From positions 1 through 39,829 of the forward strand of contig JAAYCB010000095.1 of the NCBI GenBank assembly GCA_012744395.1: a stretch of 39,829 bases of DNA, written 5' to 3'. This stretch comes from Pirellulaceae bacterium. GTDB taxonomy: Bacteria; Planctomycetota; Planctomycetia; Pirellulales; Thermoguttaceae. The notes beneath the pieces are model-generated. The model was not told where the DNA came from. It worked only from the letters and a program-made list of their open reading frames with translations, and ran no database searches. This document shows positions 16,722-25,926 of the stretch, piece by piece. The stretch's first letter is position 1. Each line of letters opens with the position of its first letter. Both the position numbers and the translations under genes were made by a program.

Positions 16722-17603
16722 ATGGCAACCTGCCGGCGGCGATTCCTGAAGCGGGCCGCAATGGGCGTTGTCGCCATCGGCGCCCCTTTCCGACTTGCCG
16801 CTGCCCAGGATCGGCGGAAGGCCGGCGATTCCTTTGCCTTCGGACTGGTGGCCGATGTCCACTATGCCGGCACCGCGCCCAGGGGCAGCCGCTACTACCG
16901 CGACTCGGCGGCCAAGCTTGCCGCAGCGGTCGACGTCTTCCGGCGAGAGCAGGTCGCCTTCGTCGTCGAGCTGGGCGACCTGGTCGACGCCGGACCGTCA
17001 AAAACCGACGAACTCGGCTACCTGGAGACGGTTTGCGGGATCCTCGGCCGTTATCCGGGTCCGACGCACTTCGTGCTCGGCAATCACTGTGTCGAGAAGC
17101 TCACGAAAACCGAGTTTCTCACAGCCTGCGGCCGCGATCCGCGGAAGACCTATTACTCCTTCGACCACGGATCACACCACTTCGTCGTCTTGGATGCCGA
17201 CTACCTCGAAGACGGCACGCCGTACGGGGCGGGCAACTTCTCGTGGACGGATAGTTGGATTCCCGCGGAGGAGCTCCGCTGGCTCGAAGCCGACCTGGCC
17301 GGGGCCGCGGACCGTCAGACCGTCGTCTTCATCCATCAGAACCTGCACAACGACGGCAATCCCCACGCCGTCAAAAACGCGCCGCAGGTCCGCAAGGTGC
17401 TCGAAGAAGCCGGCAGTGTGATTGCGGTCTTCCAAGGCCACATGCATACCGGCGGCGGCGCCCGGATCCGCGGAGTTGCCTATCGGACGCTTCGCGCGAT
17501 GGTTGAAGGGCCCGGCATCGAGAACAATGCTTTTGCCGTCGTCCGAGTGACCAAGTCCCGCATCGACGTTCAGGCGTTCGGCAAGATGCCGGACGGCTTC
17601 TAA
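16722..17603 (+). CDS. Tat-exported calcineurin-like metallophosphoesterase
   Basis: A 293-residue phosphoesterase. The N-terminus has a twin-arginine signal (CRRRFLKRAAMG followed by a hydrophobic stretch ending RLAAAQ). The dinuclear metal site motifs appear in order: VADVHY, GDLVDAG, GNHC, a histidine in VFIHQNLHND, and GHMHTGG. This is the class annotated as exported alkaline phosphatase or phosphodiesterase; the substrate is unknown. An in-frame ATG at 16704 immediately follows the VWA stop, but ATG 16722 has GGAG with 7-nt spacing and puts the twin arginines near the N-terminus, so it was preferred. It is convergent with the membrane protein gene. Confidence 0.88.
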   Translation: MATCRRRFLKRAAMGVVAIGAPFRLAAAQDRRKAGDSFAFGLVADVHYAGTAPRGSRYYRDSAAKLAAAVDVFRREQVAFVVELGDLVDAGPSKTDELGYLETVCGILGRYPGPTHFVLGNHCVEKLTKTEFLTACGRDPRKTYYSFDHGSHHFVVLDADYLEDGTPYGAGNFSWTDSWIPAEELRWLEADLAGAADRQTVVFIHQNLHNDGNPHAVKNAPQVRKVLEEAGSVIAVFQGHMHTGGGARIRGVAYRTLRAMVEGPGIENNAFAVVRVTKSRIDVQAFGKMPDGF

Positions 17604-17681
17604 AGTCCTTTCGGCCCGGATTGGGCGATCTGCCGCACTCTCCCCGGTCGCGGGGCCAAATGCGAGGCAAGCCGAAAGCGG

Positions 17682-18986
17682 CTAATCGCCGTTCTCCGGC
17701 GGCTGATCGCCGACGACCGGCGCGCCGGCCTCGTCGGTCGAGATTTCGGGCAGGCCAAAGGTCTCGTTCCCCTCCTCGTCGAGGCGGACTTCGTCCAGCT
17801 CGGTGTCGTCGACGTTGCGTCGGAGAAGGAGATAGATTGCGGCGGCCGAAACCCAGAAGTAACTGTAGAGGTAGCCGACGGCCACGAGCCGCGCCGCGTC
17901 GCACCAGAAGCGGATCAACAGGTCGCCGAGCCAGCCGAGGTGGGCCACCGGGTCGCCGCTGGAAAAGTGGTAGACGAGGTGTGGGATCGGCTCGCCGACA
18001 AGGCGGAACTCGCCGCCCGACCCCAGGCACGTCGCCCAGAGGGTAATCGCCACCACCGCCTGGGCGACGCCGGAGACGAAGAGCCAGCCGAGCCCGCCCA
18101 CGGCCGCGGCCACGGCGATGTAGAACAGGTAGTGCAGGGGGCGCTGGAAGACATAGGCGTAGGCCCGGCTGAGCGCGTCGAAGCTGTCCGTGTCTTCGGT
18201 GCCGATGGTGGCAAACATCAATGGCCAGCCGAAGAGCAGGCCGACCAGCAGCAGCGCCGCGAGGAGTCCCGCCAGCAAAAGCATCGGCCAGAGCACGCCG
18301 GCCGCGAGGACGCCGAAATTCAGCCGCATGATCAGGCCCAGCAGGGCCATGCCGACGACCGCCATGAGGAGTCCGATGAGCGGCATCAGGGGCGCCCAGA
18401 AATAGGCCCTCCAGCGGCGCCGGGCGTGGGCCAGGATCGCCGCCCAGTCGGAGCGCTGGCCGGCGGCCAGTTGCAGGGCGGCGTCGCGCGTCACGGCCGC
18501 GCCCGCAAACGCCCAGACAAACAGCCCCCAGAGCCCGCAGAGCAGGGAATAGGCCAGCGTGCTCGCCCGCGGATCGTCGGCGTTCATCGTGTAGATTTGC
18601 CGGAACGGGCGGCTGAGGTGTTCCCAAGAGCCGAGCACGGGATTGGGGTCCCGCGCGGCAAGGGACGTTTCGGATCGCGGCAACAAAGCTCGTCCCGAGC
18701 GAAGGTGGCCCCGGAAGGGCGCAGACTCGGCGGCGGGTTCGGCGACGGACGCGAGGCTGTTCCAGCAGCACCCGTTGTAATCGGCGATCTGCGCGGCGAC
18801 CTTGGCGTTGGCGGAGAAGATCGTGGCGATCAGCGACCAGCCGACCACGGTCAAGACGGCGGCCGCCGCGCACACCACCAGCGGCCGCAAGCGAACGGAA
18901 ATTCGAAAACAGCGGAACAGGAGCAACCAGGGCAGCAGTTCGGACCAGGCGATACTGCGCAGCGTTTGGCGATCATCCTCGATCAT
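17682..18986 (-). CDS. Polytopic membrane protein, unknown function
   Basis: A 434-residue integral membrane protein not assigned to a named family. Hydrophobic segments are visible near residues 36-58, 145-165, 198-222, 225-255, 290-320 and 365-390. A large soluble loop lies between the first and second, and a strongly acidic C-terminal tail (DDTELDEVRLDEEGNETFGLPE) ends the protein. The sequence LQLAAGQRSDWAAILAHARRRWRAYFWAPLMPL resembles a cytoplasmic helix leading into a membrane helix, as seen in conserved planctomycete membrane proteins. ATG 18986 has GGAG 7 nt upstream. It lies downstream of yacG on the same strand, 255 bp away, so cotranscription with the chaperone block is uncertain. 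Confidence 0.7.
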   Translation of the reverse strand: MIEDDRQTLRSIAWSELLPWLLLFRCFRISVRLRPLVVCAAAAVLTVVGWSLIATIFSANAKVAAQIADYNGCCWNSLASVAEPAAESAPFRGHLRSGRALLPRSETSLAARDPNPVLGSWEHLSRPFRQIYTMNADDPRASTLAYSLLCGLWGLFVWAFAGAAVTRDAALQLAAGQRSDWAAILAHARRRWRAYFWAPLMPLIGLLMAVVGMALLGLIMRLNFGVLAAGVLWPMLLLAGLLAALLLVGLLFGWPLMFATIGTEDTDSFDALSRAYAYVFQRPLHYLFYIAVAAAVGGLGWLFVSGVAQAVVAITLWATCLGSGGEFRLVGEPIPHLVYHFSSGDPVAHLGWLGDLLIRFWCDAARLVAVGYLYSYFWVSAAAIYLLLRRNVDDTELDEVRLDEEGNETFGLPEISTDEAGAPVVGDQPPENGD

Positions 18987-19241
18987 GGCTCGTCTCCTCT
19001 GGGATTGTCAGGGCGGATTCACACGGCGGGGCGCGCGAGAAACCGTCCCATTCTGGCGGTGCCCAGGCTTGTGGTGCACGGGAGAAGCGCTTGTTCGCCC
19101 CGAGGTCCGGGGGTCCGTCCACCTGAACCGGCCACCCGGCGACTGGAACCCGCACTCAGGACGGATTCCGGCATTATACGGAGTCAGTGCGGCCCTGCAA
19201 TCAGGAGCGAATCGGCAGAGCTGGGACGCACCGCGCGGGCT

Positions 19242-19433
19242 TCAGTCGTCGCGGTCCGCGTCGCCGCCGCCGTCGCCGCCGAGGCGCGGCTCCGACTCGT
19301 AGGGCAGGCCATATTGTTCGTTGAGCCAGCGGAGGCGATCGATGGAGCGGCAGCGCTCGCTACAGAACGGCATGGCCGTGCTGTTTTCCGGATCGAACTG
19401 CCGGCCGCAGATGGAGCAACGCATGGGGGCCAT
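19242..19433 (-). CDS. yacG: YacG-like zinc-finger protein (DNA gyrase inhibitor family)
   Basis: A 63-residue protein with the YacG zinc site: CSICG near the N-terminus and FCSERCRSIDRLRWL after a short loop (C-x2-C...C-x3-C). E. coli YacG binds GyrB and inhibits DNA gyrase; conservation of the zinc module suggests a similar role, though this is by family only. The C-terminus is acidic and glycine-rich (GGDGGGDADRDD). The frame is open to 19610, but the upstream part is the shadow of the neighbouring zinc-ribbon gene; ATG 19433 has AGGTG upstream. It follows the FmdB-like gene after 19 bp, so the two are likely cotranscribed. Confidence 0.85.
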   Translation of the reverse strand: MAPMRCSICGRQFDPENSTAMPFCSERCRSIDRLRWLNEQYGLPYESEPRLGGDGGGDADRDD

Positions 19434-19452
19434 CAGGGCACCTGACGGGCGG

Positions 19453-19731
19453 TCAGGACTCGCTCTTGGCAGTCTTCTTTTCGGTGGATTTCGGCTTGCT
19501 GTCGCTGCCGTTTTTTCTTTCAGCCTCGGCGCCCTTTCGATAGGACTCGCTGCGATAGTCCGTCTGGTAAAATCCGGAGCCTTTGAAGACGATGGCCGCG
19601 CCCGGCCCAAACAGGCGGCGGAGTTTCAGCTTTCCGCACTCGGGGCATTTCTGCATGGCGGCCTCGGTGATCGTCTGGAACGCTTCAAACTGGTGCCCGC
19701 ACGCGTCGCAGACGTAATCGTAGGTAGGCAT
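19453..19731 (-). CDS. FmdB-family zinc-ribbon protein
   Basis: A 92-residue protein opening MPTYDYVCDACGHQFEAFQ with a second knuckle QKCPECG, the standard FmdB-type C-x2-C...C-x2-C zinc ribbon. It continues into the conserved FKGSGFYQTDYR segment and a lysine/serine-rich tail. The family is a putative regulator of amide and formamide utilisation in some bacteria, but is widespread and functionally undefined. ATG 19731 has GAGGA 8 nt upstream; the extra 13 codons in the open frame are not needed. It is located between grpE and yacG, all on the minus strand. Confidence 0.88.
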   Translation of the reverse strand: MPTYDYVCDACGHQFEAFQTITEAAMQKCPECGKLKLRRLFGPGAAIVFKGSGFYQTDYRSESYRKGAEAERKNGSDSKPKSTEKKTAKSES

Positions 19732-19925
19732 TTCGGGAATCCTCGTCGTGAATGAAAGGGAATGGTCCAATCAGGTGTCATGTCCGACGCGCTGCGCCGG
19801 CGGGGGCGCGTGTCGGCGCACTGTGTCGGGGCAAGTTGGCTTGCGCCCGGTTGTCTTCTCCTTGAGTCTGTTGCGAAGACGGGAACCGTCCCGTTGCGGG
19901 AATCGCGACGAGGGGGCATCCGCCT

Positions 19926-20582
19926 TCACTCCTGGCGGTCGGGCTTCGCCTCGCCGCCGCCCTCGGCGGTCGGGCTCCTCTCTTCCGGCCCCGCGGATAC
20001 GACGACCTGGCTGGGCCTTACCACCCGGTCTTCCAGGAGGAACCCGATCTGGGTCACGTGGAGGACGGTGCCGACCGGATGGTCGGCGGACGGCATCTGC
20101 GAGATCGCCTCATGCAGATTGGGATCGAAAGACTGGTGGAGGGCGTCGATCTGGACACAGTTGTATCGCTCGAGCACGGATTCGAGCTGCTGGCGGATCA
20201 TCTGGAACCCTTCGAGCAGGGCGTCGGTCTTGTCCGATCGTTCGGCGGCTTCGACGACGCGGCCCATGTTGTCCCAGACGGGCAGGAGCTCGCGGATCAA
20301 TTCGACGTTGGCGTAGCGGCGTTCCTCTTCAATCTGCCGGTTTGCCCGCTTGCGATAATTCTCCAATTCGGCCGCGCTCCTCAAGGCGCGGTCCTTGGCG
20401 TCGTCGAGTTCGGAGCGGAGTTGATCGAGGTCGGCCGCCAGGGCGCTGGCCGCGGAATCCATGTCGGTGGTCTCTTTCTCCGTCCGGATCGCTTCGCCCG
20501 CCGAAGCGCCGGCTGGGGACGGTTCCGCGCCGGCCTTGTTGCCGGGTTGGTGGTTGGGGGGCTGGGGATGATTTTTCGACAC
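19926..20582 (-). CDS. grpE: GrpE nucleotide-exchange factor
   Basis: A 218-residue co-chaperone that releases ADP from DnaK. A disordered N-terminus (about residues 1-45, P/A/G rich) precedes a long coiled coil (LDQLRSELDDAKDRALRSAAELENYRKRANRQIEEERRYA). The head follows, with LLPVWDNMGRVVEAAE and the beta-wing motif DPNLHEAISQMPSADHPVGTVLHVTQIGFLLEDRVVRPSQVVVS. Length is normal. The start is GTG 20582 with GGAGG 7 nt upstream. It lies 44 bp downstream of dnaJ in the same direction. A dnaK gene is not in the window, which is unusual next to grpE and dnaJ. Confidence 0.96.
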   Translation of the reverse strand: MSKNHPQPPNHQPGNKAGAEPSPAGASAGEAIRTEKETTDMDSAASALAADLDQLRSELDDAKDRALRSAAELENYRKRANRQIEEERRYANVELIRELLPVWDNMGRVVEAAERSDKTDALLEGFQMIRQQLESVLERYNCVQIDALHQSFDPNLHEAISQMPSADHPVGTVLHVTQIGFLLEDRVVRPSQVVVSAGPEERSPTAEGGGEAKPDRQE

Positions 20583-20626
20583 GGCTGTACCTCCAGGCGA
20601 ATTCGGGGGTCAGGCTTCCACAGGCT

Positions 20627-21775
20627 TCAGCGAAGGTAATCGCCCAAACCAGACTGGAAATACTCTTTGAGTTTTGTGAAGAACGACTTGCGTTCGGGGC
20701 TGACGTTGTTGTTTTCCAATTCGGCGAGCTCCCGCAGCAGGTTCTCGTGTTCGGGGCTGAGTTGCTTGGGCACTTCAATATAGACCTGCACGAGCAGATC
20801 GCCCTTGCCGCGGTATTGCGGGTGCGGCATGCCCTGGCCGCGAATCCGGAAGACCTCGCCGCTGGGCGTGCCGGCGGGGATTGCCAGCTCGTGCCGCCCT
20901 TCGAGGGTCGGCACGTCGATCGTTGCGCCGAGGACGGCCTGGGCGTAGCTGATCGGGACCTGGCAGACGAGGTTCGCTCCGTCGCGGTGGAACAGGGGAT
21001 GCTCCGCGACTTGGATGAAGCAGTAGCAGTCGCCGCGCGGGCCGCCGTTGGGGCTTGCCTCGCCTTCGTTGTGGAGTCGCAGGCGGGTGTTCGTGTCGAC
21101 GCCGGCGGGTATTTTGACGTCCCGTTCGACCGTCTTCGCGGTCAGTCCGGAGCCGCGGCACTCAGCGCAAGGCTGGCGGATGATGCTCCCGCGCCCGCGG
21201 CAGGAGGGGCAGGGGGTTTGCAGGGAGAAGATGCCGGTTGACTGGATGACCTGCCCGCGTCCACCGCAATAGCTGCATTTTTCCGGGTTGCTGCCCGGCG
21301 CCGCGCCGGACCCATTGCAGGACTGGCAGGTCTCGCGGCGCCGGAACTGGATCGTTTTGTTGACGCCCCTGGCGGCCTCGTGCAGGTCGAGCGTCACGTG
21401 GCACTTGACGTCGGCACCCCGGCTCGCGCGGCGGCCGCGCGAGCGGCCGCCGAACATTCCGCCGAATAAGCTGTCGCCGAAGATATCGCCGAAGGCTTCG
21501 AAGATGTCGCCGACGTCGCGGAAGTGGGGATCCCCGCCGCCCATCCCGTCGATCCCGGCATGGCCGTAGCGGTCGTAGCGGGCCCGCTTCTCCGCGTCGC
21601 CGAGAACCTCGAAGGCCTCGGCGGCCTCCTTGAACCGCTCGACCGCATCCTCGTCGCCGGGGTTGCGGTCGGGGTGGTATTTCATGGCCAGCTTGCGATA
21701 GGCGCCCGCGATCTCTCGTTCGGTAGCTGACCTTTCGATGCCGAGCACATCGTAATAATCGCGTTTTTGCGCCAT
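20627..21775 (-). CDS. dnaJ: DnaJ co-chaperone
   Basis: A 382-residue type I J-protein that stimulates DnaK ATPase activity and holds unfolded clients. The J-domain is at residues 1-70 with HPD in MKYHPDRNPG. A G/F-rich linker containing MGGGDPHFRDVGDIFEAFGDIFGD follows. Four zinc knuckles are next: CQSCNGSG, CSYCGGRG, CPSCRGRG and CAECRGSG. The client-binding beta domains then run to the C-terminus. All domains look intact. ATG 21775 has no evident Shine-Dalgarno. It is separated from the upstream groEL by a 395-bp gap holding a strong hairpin, so it may have its own promoter, though none was recognised. Confidence 0.97.
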   Translation of the reverse strand: MAQKRDYYDVLGIERSATEREIAGAYRKLAMKYHPDRNPGDEDAVERFKEAAEAFEVLGDAEKRARYDRYGHAGIDGMGGGDPHFRDVGDIFEAFGDIFGDSLFGGMFGGRSRGRRASRGADVKCHVTLDLHEAARGVNKTIQFRRRETCQSCNGSGAAPGSNPEKCSYCGGRGQVIQSTGIFSLQTPCPSCRGRGSIIRQPCAECRGSGLTAKTVERDVKIPAGVDTNTRLRLHNEGEASPNGGPRGDCYCFIQVAEHPLFHRDGANLVCQVPISYAQAVLGATIDVPTLEGRHELAIPAGTPSGEVFRIRGQGMPHPQYRGKGDLLVQVYIEVPKQLSPEHENLLRELAELENNNVSPERKSFFTKLKEYFQSGLGDYLR

Positions 21776-22170
21776 GTTTCGAACTGCAGTCGCCTCTCGG
21801 CGGTCGGGATCGCCGCGGGCGGTTTGTCCTCATCGGACGATTTGCGTCGTGCCGCGGCATGGTTGACGTCTGGCCGGCCAATCGGCGGCGCGCTTTCCAC
21901 GCGCGGCGTCCAATCGCCCACCGGCGGATCGTGTCGATATTCGTGAAAGCAATGCCAGAAACGGGCCATCTCGCCGCCGAGATGGCCCGTTGGGTTTTGC
22001 TCCGGGCGGCGGCCGCCGGCAGCGGCCGCCGGCATAGGTCGGCCAAGGACCGGGGAATCAACAGCCGCCGGCGGGCGGTTCTGAGCCGGCCCGGTGGGAG
22101 ACGCTCCTGCCGGGCTTGGCAATCGATTCCTCACCGGTCCTCGATCGGCCAGTGCCGCAGCGATGAACAA
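21776..22170. other. Intergenic region between groEL and dnaJ
   Basis: 395 bp with no supported coding sequence. It contains the 13-bp-stem hairpin at 21961-21990 and several GC-rich imperfect inverted repeats (GGCGGCGGCCGCCGGC region near 22007-22035). No CIRCE or sigma-32-like element was recognised. Confidence 0.5.
21961..21990 (-). terminator. Strong hairpin between groEL and dnaJ
   Basis: ACGGGCCATCTCG (21961-21973) and CGAGATGGCCCGT (21978-21990) form a perfect 13-bp stem with a 4-nt loop. On the minus strand it is followed by TTCTGGCATT, only a weak U-tract, so it could be a leaky terminator or a processing and stability element within the chaperone operon. Confidence 0.5.
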
Positions 22171-23790
22171 TCAGCGAACGGCGCCCTCGACGGCCTGCTT
22201 CTTCTTGTCGTCCTTGTCCAAGTCGGTGACGAGCGTCTCCGTTGTCAGCATCAATCCGGCAATGCTCGCGGCATTTTCCAGGGCGGTCCTGACGACCTTG
22301 AGCGGGTCGATGATCCCCGCCTTGAACATGTCGCAGTACTCGCCGGCGACGGCGTCGTAGCCGGTATTGGTCGGTTTTTCCAGGACCTCGGAGGCAATCA
22401 CGGCGCCGTCGAGCCCGCAGTTTGCGGCAATCTGCTCGAGCGGCTTGGAGACCACTTTGGCGATGATGTCGATGCCGATCTTCTCGTCGCCGCGCGCGGT
22501 GCCGCGGGCCTTCTCGATGGCCTCCTTGCAGCGGAGCAGGGCCACGCCGCCGCCGGGCAGGATGCCCTCCTCCACCGCCGCTCGCGTGGCGTGCAGGGCG
22601 TCTTCCACGCGGGCCTTGGTCTGCTTCATCTCGGCCTCGGTGCTGGCGCCGACGGAGACCACGGCAACGCCGCCCGAAAGCTTGGCCAGCCGCTCCTGGT
22701 ACTTCTCGCGATCGTAGTCGCTATCCGTGGTCTCGATCTGCGCGCGGAGCTGGTCGATGCGGTTCTTGATGTCGGCCTTCTTGCCGCCGCCCTCGACGAT
22801 CGTCGTCGAATCCTTGTCGATCGTGATCCGCTTGGCCTGGCCGAGCTGCTCGAGGGTCAGGTTCTCCAGCTTGATGCCGAGGTCCTCGCTGATCATCGTG
22901 CCGCCGGTGAGGATCGCGATGTCGCCAAGCATTGCCTTGCGGCGGTCGCCGAACCCCGGTGCCTTGACGGCGGCCACGTTGAGCACGCCGCGGAGCTTGT
23001 TCACGACGAGCATCGTCAGGGCTTCGCCCTCGATGTCCTCGGCGATGATCAGCAGGGCGCGGCCCGTCTGGCCAACCTTCTCAAGGATCGGGATCAGGTC
23101 GCGGATGTTGTTGATCTTCTTCTCGTGGATGAGGATCAGCGCGTCTTCGAGCTGGCAGTCCATCTCCGGCGTGCGGTTGATGAAATACGGGGAGAGGTAG
23201 CCCTTGTCGAACTGCATGCCCTCGACGATCTCGTAGGTCGTCTCGGCGGTCTTGCCCTCCTCGACGGTGATCACGCCGTCCTTGCCGACCTTCTCCATCG
23301 CCGCGGCGAGCAGTTGCCCGATCGCCCTGTCATTGTTGGCGCTGATCGCGCCGACGTTGGCGACCTCTTCCTGCTTGGTGACGATCTTCCGCATCGAGAT
23401 CAGGTGCTCGATGGCCGCGTCGACGCCGCGCTCGATGCCGCGGCGAATCGCCGCCGGATTGGTGCCGGCAATCACGTTCCGCAGGCCTTCCCTGAAGATC
23501 GCCCGGGCCAGGACGGTGGCCGTGGTGGTCCCGTCGCCGGCCACGTCCGAGGTCTTCGAGGCGACCTCGTTGACGAGCTTGGCGCCCATGTTCTCGAAGC
23601 GATCTTCAAGCTCGATCTCCTTGCTGACGGTGACGCCGTCCTTGGTGACCGTGGGGCCGCCGAACGACTTGTCGAGAATCACGTTTCGCCCCGTCGGGCC
23701 CATGGTGATCGCGACCGCATCGGCCAGCTTGTCAACGCCCTGAAGAATTCTTCTTCGGGCTTGATCATCAAAAAGAAGTTGCTTTGCCAC
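22171..23790 (-). CDS. groEL: GroEL chaperonin, copy without GGM tail
   Basis: A 539-residue 60-kDa chaperonin subunit. Seen: [26 protein letters not shown], the ATP-site motif [12 protein letters not shown], the apical-domain region [14 protein letters not shown], and [12 protein letters not shown] in the equatorial domain. It ends [13 protein letters not shown], lacking the flexible Gly-Gly-Met tail of canonical GroEL. The start is GTG 23790 with AGGAA upstream. It lies 65 bp downstream of groES. Compared with the other GroEL in this block (558 residues, full GGM tail) it is clearly a divergent paralogue, and may serve different clients or form different rings. Direction and spacing suggest cotranscription with groES. 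Confidence 0.96.
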   Translation of the reverse strand: MAKQLLFDDQARRRILQGVDKLADAVAITMGPTGRNVILDKSFGGPTVTKDGVTVSKEIELEDRFENMGAKLVNEVASKTSDVAGDGTTTATVLARAIFREGLRNVIAGTNPAAIRRGIERGVDAAIEHLISMRKIVTKQEEVANVGAISANNDRAIGQLLAAAMEKVGKDGVITVEEGKTAETTYEIVEGMQFDKGYLSPYFINRTPEMDCQLEDALILIHEKKINNIRDLIPILEKVGQTGRALLIIAEDIEGEALTMLVVNKLRGVLNVAAVKAPGFGDRRKAMLGDIAILTGGTMISEDLGIKLENLTLEQLGQAKRITIDKDSTTIVEGGGKKADIKNRIDQLRAQIETTDSDYDREKYQERLAKLSGGVAVVSVGASTEAEMKQTKARVEDALHATRAAVEEGILPGGGVALLRCKEAIEKARGTARGDEKIGIDIIAKVVSKPLEQIAANCGLDGAVIASEVLEKPTNTGYDAVAGEYCDMFKAGIIDPLKVVRTALENAASIAGLMLTTETLVTDLDKDDKKKQAVEGAVR

Positions 23791-23855
23791 GATGGCGGTT
23801 CCTTATGCGTTTGACTGTTTCGGGAAACGTAGCCGACTGCCGCTCAGAGGCGCGA

Positions 23856-24158
23856 CTACTTCACAACCTTGGCCAACACGTCGCTCTCGCGAAGGATCTT
23901 GACCTCGCGGCCGTCGATCTCGATGTCGCTGCCGGAATACTTGCCGTAGATCACCTCGTCGCCAACGGCGACCGACAACTCCCCGCGCTCGCCGCTGTCG
24001 AGCAGCTTGCCCGGCCCAACGGCCAAGACCACCCCGCGTTGGGGCTTTTCCTTGGCCGTATCGGGAAGCACGATGCCTCCGGCGGTCGTCTCTTCAGCGG
24101 CGACGGGCTCGACAACGATGCGATCGTCCAGCGGGTTGAGATTGATGTCTTTTGCCAT
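23856..24158 (-). CDS. groES: GroES co-chaperonin
   Basis: A 100-residue GroES that caps the GroEL chamber. The conserved start [45 protein letters not shown] includes the mobile loop (about residues 18-34) that binds GroEL. The C-terminal [26 protein letters not shown] is also typical. ATG 24158 was chosen over ATG 24173 because it has GAGGA with good spacing. The gene sits between the two groEL genes, 91 bp after the stop of the GGM-tailed copy and 65 bp before the other, an order that differs from the usual groES-groEL. Confidence 0.96.
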   Translation of the reverse strand: MAKDINLNPLDDRIVVEPVAAEETTAGGIVLPDTAKEKPQRGVVLAVGPGKLLDSGERGELSVAVGDEVIYGKYSGSDIEIDGREVKILRESDVLAKVVK

Positions 24159-24249
24159 GGTTTCAGTCCTCATATGGTTTGTTGAGTATTGTTGTGTTCG
24201 TTTCGATTCGACCAGACGGGGAACGGCGGCCGGAAGACCACCCGGGAGA

Positions 24250-25926
24250 CTACATTCCCATGCCTCCCATGCCTCCCATGCCGCCCATGCCCCCCATGCC
24301 GCCCATGCCGTCCATGCCTCCGCCTGGGGGTGGGCCGTCCGGCTCTTCCTTCGGGATGTTGGTGACCAGGCATGAAGTGGTCAGCAGCAAGGTCGCCACG
24401 CTGGCGGCATTCTGGAGGGCGGTGCGGACCACCTTGGCGGGGTCGATGATTCCGGCTTCCAGCATGTCCCCGTAGGCGTCCTTGTCGGCGTCGTAGCCTT
24501 CATTCTTCTTCATGCGGCGGACGCGGCTGACGACGACCGACCCTTCCACCCCCGCGTTCTGGGCGATCGCCCGCATCGGAGCCTCCAAGACCTTCTTGAC
24601 GATCTGGGCCCCCATCGCTTCATCGCCGTTCAGTTCGAGCTTCTCGATCGCCTTCTCGCTCCGCAGCAGCGCCACGCCGCCGCCGGGAACGATGCCCTCC
24701 TGGAGCGCGGCCGCCGTGGCCGCTCGGGCATCCTCCAGCAGGGCCTTCCGCTCCTTCATCTCCGTCTCCGTCGCGGCCCCGCACTGAATTTGGGCGACTC
24801 CGCCGGCAAGCTTCGCCAACCGCTCCTGGAGTTTCTCGCGGTCGTAGTCGCTGGTCGTCGTCTCGATCTCGGCGCGGATCTGGCTTGCCCGCCCCTCGAT
24901 CGCCTCCTTGGTCCCGCCACCGCCGACAATCGTCGTCTCGTCGGCGGTGACCACCACCTTCTTGGCCGTGCCGAGGTCGCTGATCTTGACCGCTTCCAGC
25001 GAGACGCCAAGGTCCTTGAGGATCGCCTGGCCGCCGGTGAGGATGGCGATGTCGCCCATCATCGCCTTTCGCCGATCGCCGTAGCCCGGCGCCTTGACCG
25101 CGCAGACGTTCAAGATGCCGCGCATCTTGTTGACCACGAGCGTGGCCAAGGCTTCGCCCTCGACGTCTTCCGCAATCACCAGCAGCGGCTTGTTCGCCTT
25201 GCTGACGGCCTCCAACAAGGGCACGAGGTTCTTCGCGCTGGAGATCTTCTCCTCGTGAACCAGGACGAGGCACTTCTCCAACTCGACCTTCTGGTTGTCG
25301 AGGTTGGTGACAAAATGAGGCGAAAGATAGCCGCGGTCGAACTGCATGCCATCGACCACCTCCACGGTGGTCTCCGCCTGGCGGCCCTCTTCGACAGTGA
25401 TCACGCCGTCTTTGCCGACCTTGAGGAACGCGTCGGCCAGGACCTGCCCGATCGTCGGATCATTGTTCCCGGCGATCGTGGCGATCTGGGTGATCTCCTT
25501 CTTGTTGTTCTCGTCCACCGGCTTGGACAGCTTCTGGATCGAATCGACGACTGCCTCGGTCGCTTTGCGGATGCCTCGCGAGAGGGACATCGGATCGGCA
25601 CCGGCGGCGACCATTCTCAGACCTTCAACATAGATCGCCTCGGCCAGCACGGTCGCGGTCGTCGTCCCGTCTCCGGCAACGTCGTTCGTCTTGCTGGCGG
25701 CTTCTTTGACCAGTTGGGCGCCGAGGTTCTCGTCTGGGTCGACCAGTTCGATGTCTTCCGCCACGGTCACCCCGTCTTTGGTGATCTTCGGGGCTCCCCA
25801 CCCCTTGTCGAGCACTGCGTTCCGGCCGCGGGGACCGAGTGTGCTCGTGACCGCGCGGGCCAACTTGCTGACGCCGGCAGCCAAAGGCTGCCGAGCTTCA
25901 TCTTCGAAAACCATCTTTTTTGCCAC
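24250..25926 (-). CDS. groEL: GroEL chaperonin, copy with GGM-repeat tail
   Basis: A 558-residue chaperonin subunit. Motifs include [54 protein letters not shown] and [12 protein letters not shown]. The tail is a run of GGM units ending MGGMGM, the canonical flexible tail inside the ring. The start is GTG 25926, preceded by AGGAGG with 8-nt spacing. It is the first gene of the chaperone block, with a long upstream region that holds a near-consensus sigma-54 promoter at 26071-26087. Relative to the second copy it has an internal change of VGAI to IATI and many surface substitutions, so the duplication is old rather than recent. Confidence 0.97.
   Translation of the reverse strand: MAKKMVFEDEARQPLAAGVSKLARAVTSTLGPRGRNAVLDKGWGAPKITKDGVTVAEDIELVDPDENLGAQLVKEAASKTNDVAGDGTTTATVLAEAIYVEGLRMVAAGADPMSLSRGIRKATEAVVDSIQKLSKPVDENNKKEITQIATIAGNNDPTIGQVLADAFLKVGKDGVITVEEGRQAETTVEVVDGMQFDRGYLSPHFVTNLDNQKVELEKCLVLVHEEKISSAKNLVPLLEAVSKANKPLLVIAEDVEGEALATLVVNKMRGILNVCAVKAPGYGDRRKAMMGDIAILTGGQAILKDLGVSLEAVKISDLGTAKKVVVTADETTIVGGGGTKEAIEGRASQIRAEIETTTSDYDREKLQERLAKLAGGVAQIQCGAATETEMKERKALLEDARAATAAALQEGIVPGGGVALLRSEKAIEKLELNGDEAMGAQIVKKVLEAPMRAIAQNAGVEGSVVVSRVRRMKKNEGYDADKDAYGDMLEAGIIDPAKVVRTALQNAASVATLLLTTSCLVTNIPKEEPDGPPPGGGMDGMGGMGGMGGMGGMGGMGM
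24259..24321 (-). repeat. Tandem 9-bp repeats encoding the GroEL GGM tail
   Basis: Seven consecutive 9-bp units of the plus-strand form CATGCCNCC (one unit is CATGCCGTC). They encode the Gly-Gly-Met tail of the larger GroEL, with one Asp replacing Gly. Such tracts vary in copy number by slippage without changing the frame. Confidence 0.85.

Noticed and set aside
24259-24321. Short regular repeats that could be read as a CRISPR array
   Set aside because: They are contiguous 9-bp units inside the groEL reading frame encoding Gly-Gly-Met, with no spacers.
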